A stretch of DNA of 64,000 nucleotides from Pyrodictium sp. (GTDB lineage Archaea; Thermoproteota; Thermoprotei_A; Sulfolobales; Pyrodictiaceae). A program made the translations under genes and the position numbers. The stretch's first letter is position 1. Each line of letters starts with the position of its first letter. The stretch is from assembly GCA_013540595.1 (NCBI GenBank), contig JABXKE010000002.1, positions 496,050 through 560,049 on the forward strand, given 5' to 3'. Shown here piece by piece: positions 16,509 through 24,840 of the stretch. The notes under the pieces were generated by a model, which ran no database searches, was not told where the DNA came from, and saw nothing but the letters and a program-made list of their open reading frames with translations.

Positions 16509-17861
16509 ATGGTGAAGTCTGGGTTATGTGGTATGAGCATTAGGCTTTCGGAGCGTGTACCTGTAAAGTACTTGTTTGAAGAGGGTAAATTAGGAAATGA
16601 ATATGTAGTGGCGGGTTGGGTAGACGCTGTAAGGATTCATGGTGGGGTAGTATTTGTCATACTAAGGGATCGTAGTGGGAAGATACAGATTGTTGCAAAG
16701 AAGAATGTGGCCAGGAGTGCCTGGGAGAACGCCAAAGAGCTAAGTGTAGAGAGTGTTATAGCTGTAAGAGGAGAGCTTGTGTCGAGCAAAGCAGCTTTGG
16801 GCGGTAGAGAACTTTTAGCAAAAGAGCTTGTTGTATTATCAAGAGCTGATCCTCTGCCGATAGACATTAAGGATTATGAGAAGACTGTACTGGCTAAGAG
16901 GCTTGATTGGAGATACTTAGACTTGCGTAATCCTAGGAACCTAACTATATTCCTTATAGAGGCTGAGATGGCGCGTGCGGCTAGAGAATGGTTCTATTCT
17001 CATGACTTTGTTGAGATATTTACTTCGAAAATAGTCGGGGCAGCAACAGAAGGAGGTGCTGAGGTATTCAGTATAGTGTACTTCGACAAGCCAGCATTTC
17101 TAGCACAGTCTCCCCAGCTATACAAGCAACTGGGTGTGATAGCTGGCTTTGAGAAAGTATTTGAGATAGGCCCAGCTTTTAGGGCAGAACCTCATCATAC
17201 TACAAGGCATTTAACCGAGTATACTAGCCTAGATCTTGAAATGGGGTTTATTGATAGCTATGAAGATGTAATGAATGTTGTTGAGGATCTCATAAAGTAT
17301 ATGGTCTCAAAAGCGATAGCTAAGTATAAGAGCGAGATAGAAGAATATTTCCCTAATGCTATAGCTGATCTACCAAAGAAGGTTCCTAGAATAACTATAC
17401 GTGAAGCTTACAAGCTTCTAGAGCAAGCAGGTATGAAGGTTGAGTGGGGTGAAGACCTTGGTACTGAGGCTGAAAGAAAGCTTGGAGAAATAATAGAAAA
17501 AGAGTATGGTTCTCCGCTTGTATTCGTTGTAGAGTATCCATGGCGTGTAAGGCCGTTCTATACTATGCGTAAACCAGATGAACCTGAATGGACGCTAAGC
17601 TTTGACCTCCTCTTTAGAGGTCTTGAGATAGCAACTGGGGGACAGCGTGAGCATAGGTATGAAGTCTTAAAGAGGCAACTAGAGGAGAAAGGTCTAAATC
17701 CAAAGAACTTCGAGTGGTACCTTAATATGTTCCGCTATGGTGCACCACCTCATGGAGGTGCAGGAATAGGGCTTGAGCGTGTTGTAATGCAAGCTCTGGG
17801 TCTGCCAAACATCAGAGAAGCCCGTCTGTTGCCGCGTGATCCAGAGAGGTTAGTCCCATAA
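16509..17861 (+). CDS. aspS: Aspartyl-tRNA synthetase (archaeal, class IIb)
   Basis: 450 aa. An N-terminal OB-fold for the anticodon (VAGWVDAVRIHGGVVFVILR) is followed by the class II core: motif 2 FRAEPHHTTRHLTEYTSLDL and motif 3 GAGIGLERVVMQALGLPNIR, and the chain ends RDPERLVP as archaeal AspRSs do. It charges tRNA-Asp, and archaeal forms often also misacylate tRNA-Asn. ATG 16509 fits a leaderless transcript, with AAGTTAAAAT about 26 bp upstream; ATG 16533 is an alternative giving a more usual length. Confidence 0.95.
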   Translation: MVKSGLCGMSIRLSERVPVKYLFEEGKLGNEYVVAGWVDAVRIHGGVVFVILRDRSGKIQIVAKKNVARSAWENAKELSVESVIAVRGELVSSKAALGGRELLAKELVVLSRADPLPIDIKDYEKTVLAKRLDWRYLDLRNPRNLTIFLIEAEMARAAREWFYSHDFVEIFTSKIVGAATEGGAEVFSIVYFDKPAFLAQSPQLYKQLGVIAGFEKVFEIGPAFRAEPHHTTRHLTEYTSLDLEMGFIDSYEDVMNVVEDLIKYMVSKAIAKYKSEIEEYFPNAIADLPKKVPRITIREAYKLLEQAGMKVEWGEDLGTEAERKLGEIIEKEYGSPLVFVVEYPWRVRPFYTMRKPDEPEWTLSFDLLFRGLEIATGGQREHRYEVLKRQLEEKGLNPKNFEWYLNMFRYGAPPHGGAGIGLERVVMQALGLPNIREARLLPRDPERLVP

Positions 17862-17926
17862 ACCCCTGTAAGTGCGCGTAGAATGTTTCATTCTCCTCTT
17901 ATCTCTTTATCTTTCCTTATTAGGAA

Positions 17927-17993
17927 GGAGTCAGCCCCCAGCGCCTCATCAAGAATACTCCTTATCAGCGTCGTCTAGCCACATCATTCTCTC
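17927..17993 (-). ncRNA. C/D box guide sRNA (candidate 3)
   Basis: Minus strand: C box ATGATGT (17987-17981), 12-nt guide ggctagacgacg, D' box CTGA (17968-17965), 12-nt spacer, C' box TTGATGA (17952-17946), 11-nt guide ggcgctggggg, D box CTGA (17934-17931). A short GAG/CTC terminal stem is possible. Predicted targets are CGUCGUCUAGCC (G at position 5) and CCCCCAGCGCC (C at position 5); neither site is recognised. It lies in the 268 bp gap after aspS, antisense to both flanking genes, and accounts for most of the structure in that gap. Confidence 0.75.
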
Positions 17994-18129
17994 CACTAGA
18001 ACATGTATTGTGGGTTCGGGGCTAAAAACATATCAGAGAACACGCTTAGCGGTATAATATCATGGTAAATGGTTAAAGGCGTCCTCTCAGAATTCTCTGG
18101 CTTAGTAGAGAACATGAGGATGATAGACT

Positions 18130-19365
18130 GTGGAAAAAGGTGCAATGCACCGAGAGTGGCCTTTCGATTTAAAACCACTACTAGTGTTTTGGGAGACGAC
18201 AAAGGCTTGTAAACTATCTTGTAAGCATTGCCGAGCCTCCGCAATAACTGAGCCCCTACCTGGCGAACTTAGTCATGAAGAAGCGTTAAAACTCATAGAT
18301 GATCTTGCGGGGTTTGGAAGACCTCTACCAATACTAGTCTTCACGGGTGGAGACCCCCTAATGCGGAAAGATATATGGGAATTGATATCATACGCAAAAG
18401 GGAAAGGTTTTCGCGTCGCCTTAGCGCCTGCGGTGTCACCTCTACTTAATGAGTCAACTATACGTAAAATGGTGGAGTATGGTGTAGATGGCATAAGCAT
18501 AAGCCTTGATGGAGCTCATCCAGAAACGCACGACAGTATACGTGGAATAAAGGGTGTCTTCAACAAGACAATTAGTGTTGTCAAAAGGATGATTGAGGAA
18601 GGGCTTCGTGTCCAGATAAATACAGCAGTTATGCGAGACAATGTTATGGAACTACCTGAGATAGTTAAACTGCTCCATGAGATTAATGTTAAGACATGGG
18701 AAGTATTCTACTTGATACCAGTCGGTAGAGCTAGTAAAAGCCTAGATTTAACTCCTCAGGAATGGGAGGATGTTAGTCACTTCCTATATGAGGCCTCAAA
18801 GTATGGGCTGTTGGTAAGAACTACAGAGGGACCCATGTTTCGTCGTATAGCACTAATCCGCCGTGTACTTGAGCTAAAAGGTGTAAATCCTGATGAAGTG
18901 CTAAAGCCTGGTCCTCTGTACAGGCAACTAGTGAGAAAACTAAGAGAGATAATGGGTGCGCCTTTTAGTGAGCCGTTGGCATCAACCACGGGCACACGTG
19001 ATGGGAAGGGTATATTATTCATTTCCTATGATGGTACGGTTTATCCAAGTGGGTTCATGGAGTATCCTCTAGGAAATGTTAGGACGCGTAGCATTGTTGA
19101 AATATACAGAGAAAATAGTGTCTTGAAGATGATAAGAAGCGCTCAATTTAAGGGTAGATGTGGCATATGTGAGTTCCGTGACTTGTGTGGAGGTAGTAGG
19201 GCGAGAGCATATACAGTACTGGGTGACCCCTTGGGAGAAGATCCGGCATGCCCCTATGAACCTGGGGGGTTTACTGGAATCATTAAGGCTTACGGCATAG
19301 ATCTTGCATCAGCGTCAAAGAACATTAAAGGGTTATCATATGTTTTGCCCTTGAAAGAGGAATAA
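18130..19365 (+). CDS. Radical SAM/SPASM protein, AhbD-like (heme b synthase candidate)
   Basis: 411 aa. The radical SAM cluster motif is CKLSCKHCRA (about 30-39), followed by LVFTGGDPLMRKD and ISISLDGAHPETHD. A C-terminal SPASM cluster region reads CGICEFRDLCGGSRARAY and then a late cysteine in PACPYEP. It resembles the TIGR04053-type and AhbD radical SAM proteins. AhbD oxidatively decarboxylates Fe-coproporphyrin III to heme b. The role is inferred mainly from its place directly upstream of AhbAB and AhbC. GTG 18130 has GAGG ten bases upstream; ATG 18145 is an alternative. Confidence 0.75.
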   Translation: MEKGAMHREWPFDLKPLLVFWETTKACKLSCKHCRASAITEPLPGELSHEEALKLIDDLAGFGRPLPILVFTGGDPLMRKDIWELISYAKGKGFRVALAPAVSPLLNESTIRKMVEYGVDGISISLDGAHPETHDSIRGIKGVFNKTISVVKRMIEEGLRVQINTAVMRDNVMELPEIVKLLHEINVKTWEVFYLIPVGRASKSLDLTPQEWEDVSHFLYEASKYGLLVRTTEGPMFRRIALIRRVLELKGVNPDEVLKPGPLYRQLVRKLREIMGAPFSEPLASTTGTRDGKGILFISYDGTVYPSGFMEYPLGNVRTRSIVEIYRENSVLKMIRSAQFKGRCGICEFRDLCGGSRARAYTVLGDPLGEDPACPYEPGGFTGIIKAYGIDLASASKNIKGLSYVLPLKEE

Positions 19366-19392
19366 ACCCTTGTAGGACGTGTTGCGTAGGCG

Positions 19393-20397
19393 ATGGAGAT
19401 GCACCAAGTATTGCAAAAGCTCACTGGGAAAGAGTGGGTAATAGATGCATTAATGCATCTTCAATACAACTTTAATATAAAAAGTGTTGATCCATACGAG
19501 GATGTTGCTCGAAGAGTTGATGTAAAAACCGGGGAACTTTTATCTGTTTTAAGGAAACTTAAGGAAGAAGGTATACTTAAGAGGGTAGGCTTCTACGTAA
19601 ATTACCGTTCAATGCGTTTGAAGGCGGCACTAATAGCTATTGCTACTAAAACCCCTGAAGAGGTAACGAAATATATCTCGTCTAAGCTAAAAGTGACGCA
19701 CAGTTATGTGCGCGATCACCCAGTATACAATTTGTGGATTGTAGGAAAACATGAAAATGAAGACTTCATAGTGGAGACTGTTAAGCGTGTAGCTGAGGCC
19801 TATGGAGAAGGGAAATGGCTTATTTTATGGGGTGTGCGAACATATAGGCTCAGTGTCAAATACGATCTGCTAAAAGGTGTAAGTAGGGCTGGGCCTTATA
19901 GCAGGGTAAATCCTAATCCTCCAACTCCTCAAGAATTAGGCTATAGTATTGAGTTTGTTAGGGCACTCAGAGAGTTGCCTCTTGAAGAAAATCCGTACAA
20001 GGTGTTAGGTAGAGAGTTTGGCATGAGTGAAGATGAAGTTGTAACAGCTGTTAAGGAGTTAGTTGAGAAGGGTGTTTTGGGTGATCCAGGAGCGGCCCTT
20101 GATGGACATAAGATAGGGTTTAAGTATAATGCAATGTTTGCAGTAGCTCCTAAAGAAGGGCATAGTGTTCGTGAGGTATGTGAGTGGGTTGAAAACAATA
20201 TTGAGGAAGCAACACACATAGTGGAAAGAAGATCGACACCGCCTAATGCTTGGCCCTACCTTTGCTACTTCATGTTTCATAGTGTTAGTGAGAATATGAA
20301 AAGCCTAGTCGTAGAGAAGCTTTCCAGGTGTAACCTGGCAGACTCCTATTTGGTAATTAAAAGTATAAGGGACCTCTTACCAGGCATTATACGTTAG
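19393..20397 (+). CDS. ahbAB: Siroheme decarboxylase, AhbA and AhbB fused in one chain
   Basis: 334 aa, about twice the usual subunit. Each half has an AsnC/Lrp-like winged helix followed by a ferredoxin-like domain. Half one carries LRKLKEEGILKRVGFYVNYR and THSYVRDHPVYNLWIVGKHE. Half two carries VKELVEKGVLGDPGAALDGH and VERRSTPPNAWPYLCYFMFH, the AhbB-type WPY segment. AhbA/AhbB decarboxylate siroheme to 12,18-didecarboxysiroheme in the alternative heme pathway. The gene lies 28 bp after the AhbD-like gene and 34 bp before AhbC. Confidence 0.85.
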   Translation: MEMHQVLQKLTGKEWVIDALMHLQYNFNIKSVDPYEDVARRVDVKTGELLSVLRKLKEEGILKRVGFYVNYRSMRLKAALIAIATKTPEEVTKYISSKLKVTHSYVRDHPVYNLWIVGKHENEDFIVETVKRVAEAYGEGKWLILWGVRTYRLSVKYDLLKGVSRAGPYSRVNPNPPTPQELGYSIEFVRALRELPLEENPYKVLGREFGMSEDEVVTAVKELVEKGVLGDPGAALDGHKIGFKYNAMFAVAPKEGHSVREVCEWVENNIEEATHIVERRSTPPNAWPYLCYFMFHSVSENMKSLVVEKLSRCNLADSYLVIKSIRDLLPGIIR

Positions 20398-20430
20398 GTA
20401 ATACTCTTAGAGAAAGGAGGGGTTAAAGTA

Positions 20431-21615
20431 ATGATACCTGTATCAGTCATGGTGTCAGGTAAAGGGACGGTTTCAGTGAAAATAAAGGGTCACTATAGTG
20501 CCAAGAGGCCTCCACGCTTCTCTGATTATTTTAGACCAATAGTATTCTGGAACATAACCTACCAGTGCAACCTGAAGTGCGCTCATTGCTACATAAATGC
20601 ACTGCCTGTGCATAGTCTTAGAGAGTTATCTACTGATGAAGCCAGGAGAGTTTCAGAGGAACTAGTAGAGCTAGGCATTCCTCTTGTCATATTTAGTGGC
20701 GGCGAGCCACTTGTAAGGAAAGACTTCTGGGAAATCATAGAACCTATGGCGGGTAAGTCTAGGCCTAAGCTCTCGCTGAGTACTAATGGTACACTAATAA
20801 CTAAGGATGTAGCAGAAAAGCTTGCATCTTATGGATTTATGTACATTGGCATATCTATTGATAGTGTGAATCCAAAGTGGCATGATAAGTTTAGGGGTGT
20901 TGATGGTGCATTTGAGTCAGCAGTTAAGGGCATAAAGAACAGTATAGAGGCTGGTTTAGACGTAGGTATAAGGACCACTATAACACGCTACAATGTTGAC
21001 GAAGTGCCTAGTATTTTACAGTGGGCCTATGATAATGGTATAAAACGTATAAGTTTGTACATACTTGATACTGTTGGTCGTGGAACAAATATAAAAGAGT
21101 GGCTTCCATCGCATGACCAGCTAAGAAAGCTTGCAAGGATGCTCATCGAGGAAGCACGCAAGTACGCAGGGTACCTAGAGATATTGGTTGTTCGCGCGCA
21201 GTTCCTTGGAATATACTTGGCTGACATGTTAGCTAAAGACAATGAGGAGTTTCTTGACTATATAAAACTTCTTGATGCACAGGGCAACTGTGGCAAGAAG
21301 AGTATAAGCATATATCCTGATGGGATTGTAAAGCCTTGCCAGTTCATAGACTGGGTCAGCTTAGGTGATCTACGTAGAGAGAGACTACGTGATATACTTA
21401 GGAAGGATAACCCCAAACTAAGGCCCTTCCTTGAAATAGAGAAGCATTTGAAGGGAGAGCGTTGTGGTAGGTGTCACTTTAGGAGAATATGTGGTGGTGG
21501 AAGTAGGGGCCGCGCTCTTGAAATCTATGGTGATCCTTGGGCAGATGATCCATTGTGCTTTATAGACTACGATGAAATAGCTAAGCGGCGAGGTATAGAG
21601 ACAGAATTAGTTTAA
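20431..21615 (+). CDS. ahbC: Radical SAM/SPASM protein AhbC (didecarboxysiroheme deacetylase)
   Basis: 394 aa. RPIVFWNITYQCNLKCAHCY (about 36-55) holds the radical SAM CxxxCxxC cluster, IFSGGEPLVRKD the GGE motif and YIGISIDSVNPKWHDKFRG the following strand. The C-terminal SPASM region has GNCGKKSISIYPDG, CQFIDWVSLGDL and CGRCHFRRICGGGSRGRAL. AhbC removes two acetate side chains from didecarboxysiroheme to give Fe-coproporphyrin III. It closes a three-gene operon that could convert siroheme to heme. Its stop overlaps the convergent cyclo-ligase gene by 4 bp. Confidence 0.85.
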   Translation: MIPVSVMVSGKGTVSVKIKGHYSAKRPPRFSDYFRPIVFWNITYQCNLKCAHCYINALPVHSLRELSTDEARRVSEELVELGIPLVIFSGGEPLVRKDFWEIIEPMAGKSRPKLSLSTNGTLITKDVAEKLASYGFMYIGISIDSVNPKWHDKFRGVDGAFESAVKGIKNSIEAGLDVGIRTTITRYNVDEVPSILQWAYDNGIKRISLYILDTVGRGTNIKEWLPSHDQLRKLARMLIEEARKYAGYLEILVVRAQFLGIYLADMLAKDNEEFLDYIKLLDAQGNCGKKSISIYPDGIVKPCQFIDWVSLGDLRRERLRDILRKDNPKLRPFLEIEKHLKGERCGRCHFRRICGGGSRGRALEIYGDPWADDPLCFIDYDEIAKRRGIETELV

Positions 21616-22373
21616 CCTCTTTTACAGTATTTAAAGGCATCAATGCCTAGATGTCTTGCTAACTCTTGTAGTATAGGGATTTCAGTTAATTGCTTGCACT
21701 TAAGCATATCCCAGAGTATTCCTGGAGGTCTGGGCTCCCTGTTAGTAAAGTATAGTAATTTTGAAGGTGTGGCAGCATAGTCTAGAGTTATATCGTAAGG
21801 ATCCCGTGGTAGTTCATCGACCAGCTGGACGTCATGAATTGTAGTCACTATAGGCGTATTCTCATCGACCACACCTATACTCCTCAGAACACCATACTCA
21901 AGTTCAGCATAGCCTTCCCCTTTTCCTAATCTTCGCCCTCTTCTATCCACGGCTACAGAGCCCGTAACTATGATGTCTATAGTTTTAATCCTTGTAACGA
22001 ACTCCTTAATACTGATCTTTTCTCCAAAGACGAATGCACCCCTAATAGTGGCAGCTTTATCGTAGTACTGGCGAGGAATCCGTGCTGGGTCAAGCAAGAG
22101 GAAGCCCTCACGCATCCTAGGAGTTGCAATTATCAAGATCTTTCCTTCTTGGAGAGCTGCTAATCTCAGCCAGCGCTGAGGAGAATCCGGATTAGCTTTT
22201 ATGATACGTGCCTCTACCCACTCCCTAAGCTTCACTATCTTCTCTGCCGCCTCTCTTGCTCCAACAAAGTTTGGTATTCTCCCATAAACAGGACGTGGGA
22301 AGGTAGCAATGTTACGTTTCTCCATAAGATTCCATATAGCTCTGCGTATTTCATCTTTCTTAATTTGCCTCAT
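21612..22373 (-). CDS. 5-formyltetrahydrofolate cyclo-ligase family protein
   Basis: 253 aa. The C-terminal half carries the family block RRGRRLGKGEGYAELEYGVL followed by TTIHDVQLVDELPRDPYDIT, where the GKGxGYxDxE-type loop binds nucleotide and folate in 5-FTHF cyclo-ligase. In archaea these longer homologues are widespread and their substrate is unproven, since many use other C1 carriers. It sits 3 bp after the RecB-like nuclease gene on the same strand. Confidence 0.8.
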   Translation of the reverse strand: MRQIKKDEIRRAIWNLMEKRNIATFPRPVYGRIPNFVGAREAAEKIVKLREWVEARIIKANPDSPQRWLRLAALQEGKILIIATPRMREGFLLLDPARIPRQYYDKAATIRGAFVFGEKISIKEFVTRIKTIDIIVTGSVAVDRRGRRLGKGEGYAELEYGVLRSIGVVDENTPIVTTIHDVQLVDELPRDPYDITLDYAATPSKLLYFTNREPRPPGILWDMLKCKQLTEIPILQELARHLGIDAFKYCKRG

Positions 22374-22376
22374 AGC

Positions 22377-23078
22377 TTAACCCAGTTCTCTTGTGTATTT
22401 CTCGAGTTTTTCAATACTATTGAGAAGCGAGTTAAGTCTAGCCTCTATGATTGCTCTTAACAGTAACAGTGAAGCAACAAGCTGAACACCTCGCCACCCT
22501 CTTTTTGCTATTTTAGATATTGTGTGAAGCCCCTTGATGAATAATGCTAACTCTTTTGTAGTGGTGTTCAGCATTTTTGCTGCTTCAAATATGTCTGATG
22601 AGTTAGCTATTGCGCGTAGTTTCTCTATGTCTCCAGGTTTAATCTTTATGTTAGGACTGAATATTAGCTCTAGGACTTCAGATAGAGCTTCTAGAGTTGC
22701 TGTTTCAACTATAAACTCAAGCTCTTCACTATCGACAAGAAACACGTCCTCATAAGTTATTACAGTTACATTAAGCTTCCTTGCTAGTGTCTCGGCTGCA
22801 TCGTCAGCATAGCCCTTACATACGATAAGGGGTTTTGCGCCTAGGATCATCGCGTTGACTACAGCTTGGCGAATACCGTGTACATCTATTCTTCCAGCTT
22901 TTATTTCAACAGCGTATCTTTCTCCCTTATCATCTATGACTACAGCATCTACCTCTCCAACATCAACACCATCAATGTTTATCTTTCTCCTAACCTCAAC
23001 AACTCGGAACCCTTTCTTCTCTAGTAGCCGTAAAGCTATCTTTTCACTGGCAAGCCATCTAACTTTCCCAGTCTTCAT
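22377..23078 (-). CDS. RecB-family predicted endonuclease
   Basis: 233 aa. A PD-(D/E)XK core is clear: GVDVGEVDAVVIDDKGERYA followed by VEIKAGRID, giving E41/D43 then E57-x-K59 by count. A helix with RQAVVNAMILG and an LIVCKGYADDAAETLA strand-helix complete the fold, as in archaeal RecB-like nucleases of the COG4998 type. The C-terminal 100 residues are helical. Its DNA substrate is unknown. It is paired with the cyclo-ligase-like gene. Confidence 0.75.
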   Translation of the reverse strand: MKTGKVRWLASEKIALRLLEKKGFRVVEVRRKINIDGVDVGEVDAVVIDDKGERYAVEIKAGRIDVHGIRQAVVNAMILGAKPLIVCKGYADDAAETLARKLNVTVITYEDVFLVDSEELEFIVETATLEALSEVLELIFSPNIKIKPGDIEKLRAIANSSDIFEAAKMLNTTTKELALFIKGLHTISKIAKRGWRGVQLVASLLLLRAIIEARLNSLLNSIEKLEKYTRELG

Positions 23079-23203
23079 ACCGATACCGCCTTGTAGAGCT
23101 TGTTTAAGAAGAGTGTAAGCTTCTATGCATTAAACTTTTACTAGTCCCGTAGAGTAGCTAGGGAACTATGGCTAAGTAATAGGGTTTTCTTGAGGCGGAA
23201 AAT

Positions 23204-24154
23204 ATGAGGAGGCGGGAAAGTTACTTGCATGAACCTATTGAAGATGTACGTGTATCGTCTTCAATGAGTATAGGAGACCTCATATCTGCTTATGAGAAAA
23301 TACACGGGTTCATGGCGGGGCATCTGGCTAGGGCTGTAAAAATGCTAAGAGAGTGCCTAAAATCATCAGATCTAAGAGTCCTGTCGTTCACAGCCAACTT
23401 GGTTGCTACAGGGCTTCGCGGAGTCTTCTCGCAGTTGATTAGTAGCAACACGTTTAACCTAGTTGTCACTACGTGTGGTAGTATAGATCATGACATTGCA
23501 AGGAGTAGCGGGGGCGTATACTATAAAGGGTTCTTTGAAGCAGATGACGTAGAGCTAAATGATGTAGGTATACACCGTCTCGGGAACGTGTTTATACCTG
23601 TTGAAAACTATGGGCCAATTATAGAGAAGCAAGTCTACAGTGTACTTGATAGCCTTGATCGTAGTAGAGAGTGGGGTATATACGAGGTCTTATGGGAGAT
23701 AGGTAAAGAGATAACTGACGACAACAGTATTCTTAGGAGCGCAGAGAAGACAAAGACTCCAATAATAGTGCCTGGTTATCTTGATGGAGCCTTTGGAACA
23801 GCACTATTCACCTATACTCAAACACATAAGGATATAAAGATAAACCCTATGAAGGATGAAGAGGTAATGGCAAATAGCTTCTTTACTGCAAAGAAGGCTG
23901 CAGCTCTCATAATAGGTGGAGGCATAAGCAAACACCATAGCATATGGTGGGCACAGTTTCGTGGAGGGTTCGATTGTGTCGTTTACCTAACGACTGCAGT
24001 AGAATATGATGGGAGTCTCAGCGGTGCTCATCCCCGTGAGGCAATTACGTGGGGTAAGATTAAGCCTAATGCAGGTCATGTAGTTGTGTATGGTGATGCA
24101 ACAATATTACTCCCGCTAATAGCTGCAGCCATCGTAGAGGAGTTTAAGAGTTAA
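23204..24154 (+). CDS. dys: Deoxyhypusine synthase
   Basis: 316 aa. Transfers the aminobutyl group of spermidine to a lysine of aIF5A. The NAD-binding and catalytic C-terminal block is typical: IIGGGISKHHSIWWAQFRGG (about 236-255), AVEYDGSLSGAHPREAITWG and the active-site Lys285 in WGKIKPNA. TTGRID-type interior segments such as VPGYLDGAFGTALFTYTQTH are also present. Spermidine could come from the agmatinase and SpeE genes at 34126 and 37088. It is transcribed alone, diverging from the RecB-like gene. Confidence 0.95.
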   Translation: MRRRESYLHEPIEDVRVSSSMSIGDLISAYEKIHGFMAGHLARAVKMLRECLKSSDLRVLSFTANLVATGLRGVFSQLISSNTFNLVVTTCGSIDHDIARSSGGVYYKGFFEADDVELNDVGIHRLGNVFIPVENYGPIIEKQVYSVLDSLDRSREWGIYEVLWEIGKEITDDNSILRSAEKTKTPIIVPGYLDGAFGTALFTYTQTHKDIKINPMKDEEVMANSFFTAKKAAALIIGGGISKHHSIWWAQFRGGFDCVVYLTTAVEYDGSLSGAHPREAITWGKIKPNAGHVVVYGDATILLPLIAAAIVEEFKS

Positions 24155-24172
24155 GGAAGCAGGAACTCGTTG

Positions 24173-24706
24173 TCATAGTGGGATATTACTTATGCCCATT
24201 ATGTACAAGTAAATTATTCTGCTTAGCCCACTCGTATAGTGCTTTTCTACATGAACAGGCTTCCATCCTGGAACAGGAAAATCTAAAGTCACAACTCTAG
24301 TGCCAACCCTTAACTCTGATTCGAGCTTAGGCTTGAGCATATTGTTAACCCTAGTCAATAAGTACATATATACTACGTCAGCTTTTGATAAGTCTACTTT
24401 GAAGAAGTTATCATTTATGAAGTGTATCCTCTCTGCAACTCCTTCCTTTTGAGCGTTCTCAATAGCCTTCTCTATTAGGTCTCGTCTAATCTCAATACAG
24501 TATGCTAGAGCCCCTCTCTTTGCTGCTTCAATTACTACTCGACCATCACCACAACCAAGGTCATAGAATCTTATTCCCCGCTGTACGCCAGCTATCCTCA
24601 TAATATGTGATATAAGCTTCCGCCTTGTAGGCACCCAGGGGACATCATAGGAGCCCAATACTATCAATGGAAGATTCCTAAACAAGCTATCAATGTTTGT
24701 AACCAC
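24173..24706 (-). CDS. SAM methyltransferase, aKMT-like protein lysine methyltransferase
   Basis: 177 aa. DVPWVPTRRKLISHIMRIAG then RFYDLGCGDGRVVIEAAKRG gives SAM motif I (about 47-57). FFKVDLSKADVVYMYLLTRV and KPKLESELRVGTRVVTLDFP match the crenarchaeal aKMT family, which methylates many lysines on chromatin and other proteins in Sulfolobus. Length fits (about 160-180 aa). It is convergent with dys, 18 bp apart. Confidence 0.75.
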   Translation of the reverse strand: MVTNIDSLFRNLPLIVLGSYDVPWVPTRRKLISHIMRIAGVQRGIRFYDLGCGDGRVVIEAAKRGALAYCIEIRRDLIEKAIENAQKEGVAERIHFINDNFFKVDLSKADVVYMYLLTRVNNMLKPKLESELRVGTRVVTLDFPVPGWKPVHVEKHYTSGLSRIIYLYIMGISNIPL

Positions 24707-24840
24707 GATCCTCCCCGCTGAGAGTACTCCTCTAGCTCACTTTGCCTAATATAGAGATAGGTCTATAAACATATATGAGGGTATCCTAGTTCCTCAGCGA
24801 TTATAGTGGGCTCACAGGAGTATTAAAGGGTTAAATAGTA

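Noticed and set aside
17996-18244. Minus-strand frame across the heme-operon promoter
   Set aside because: Antisense to the start of the AhbD-like gene and without recognisable protein features; a 27-codon stretch near 18000 has no start.
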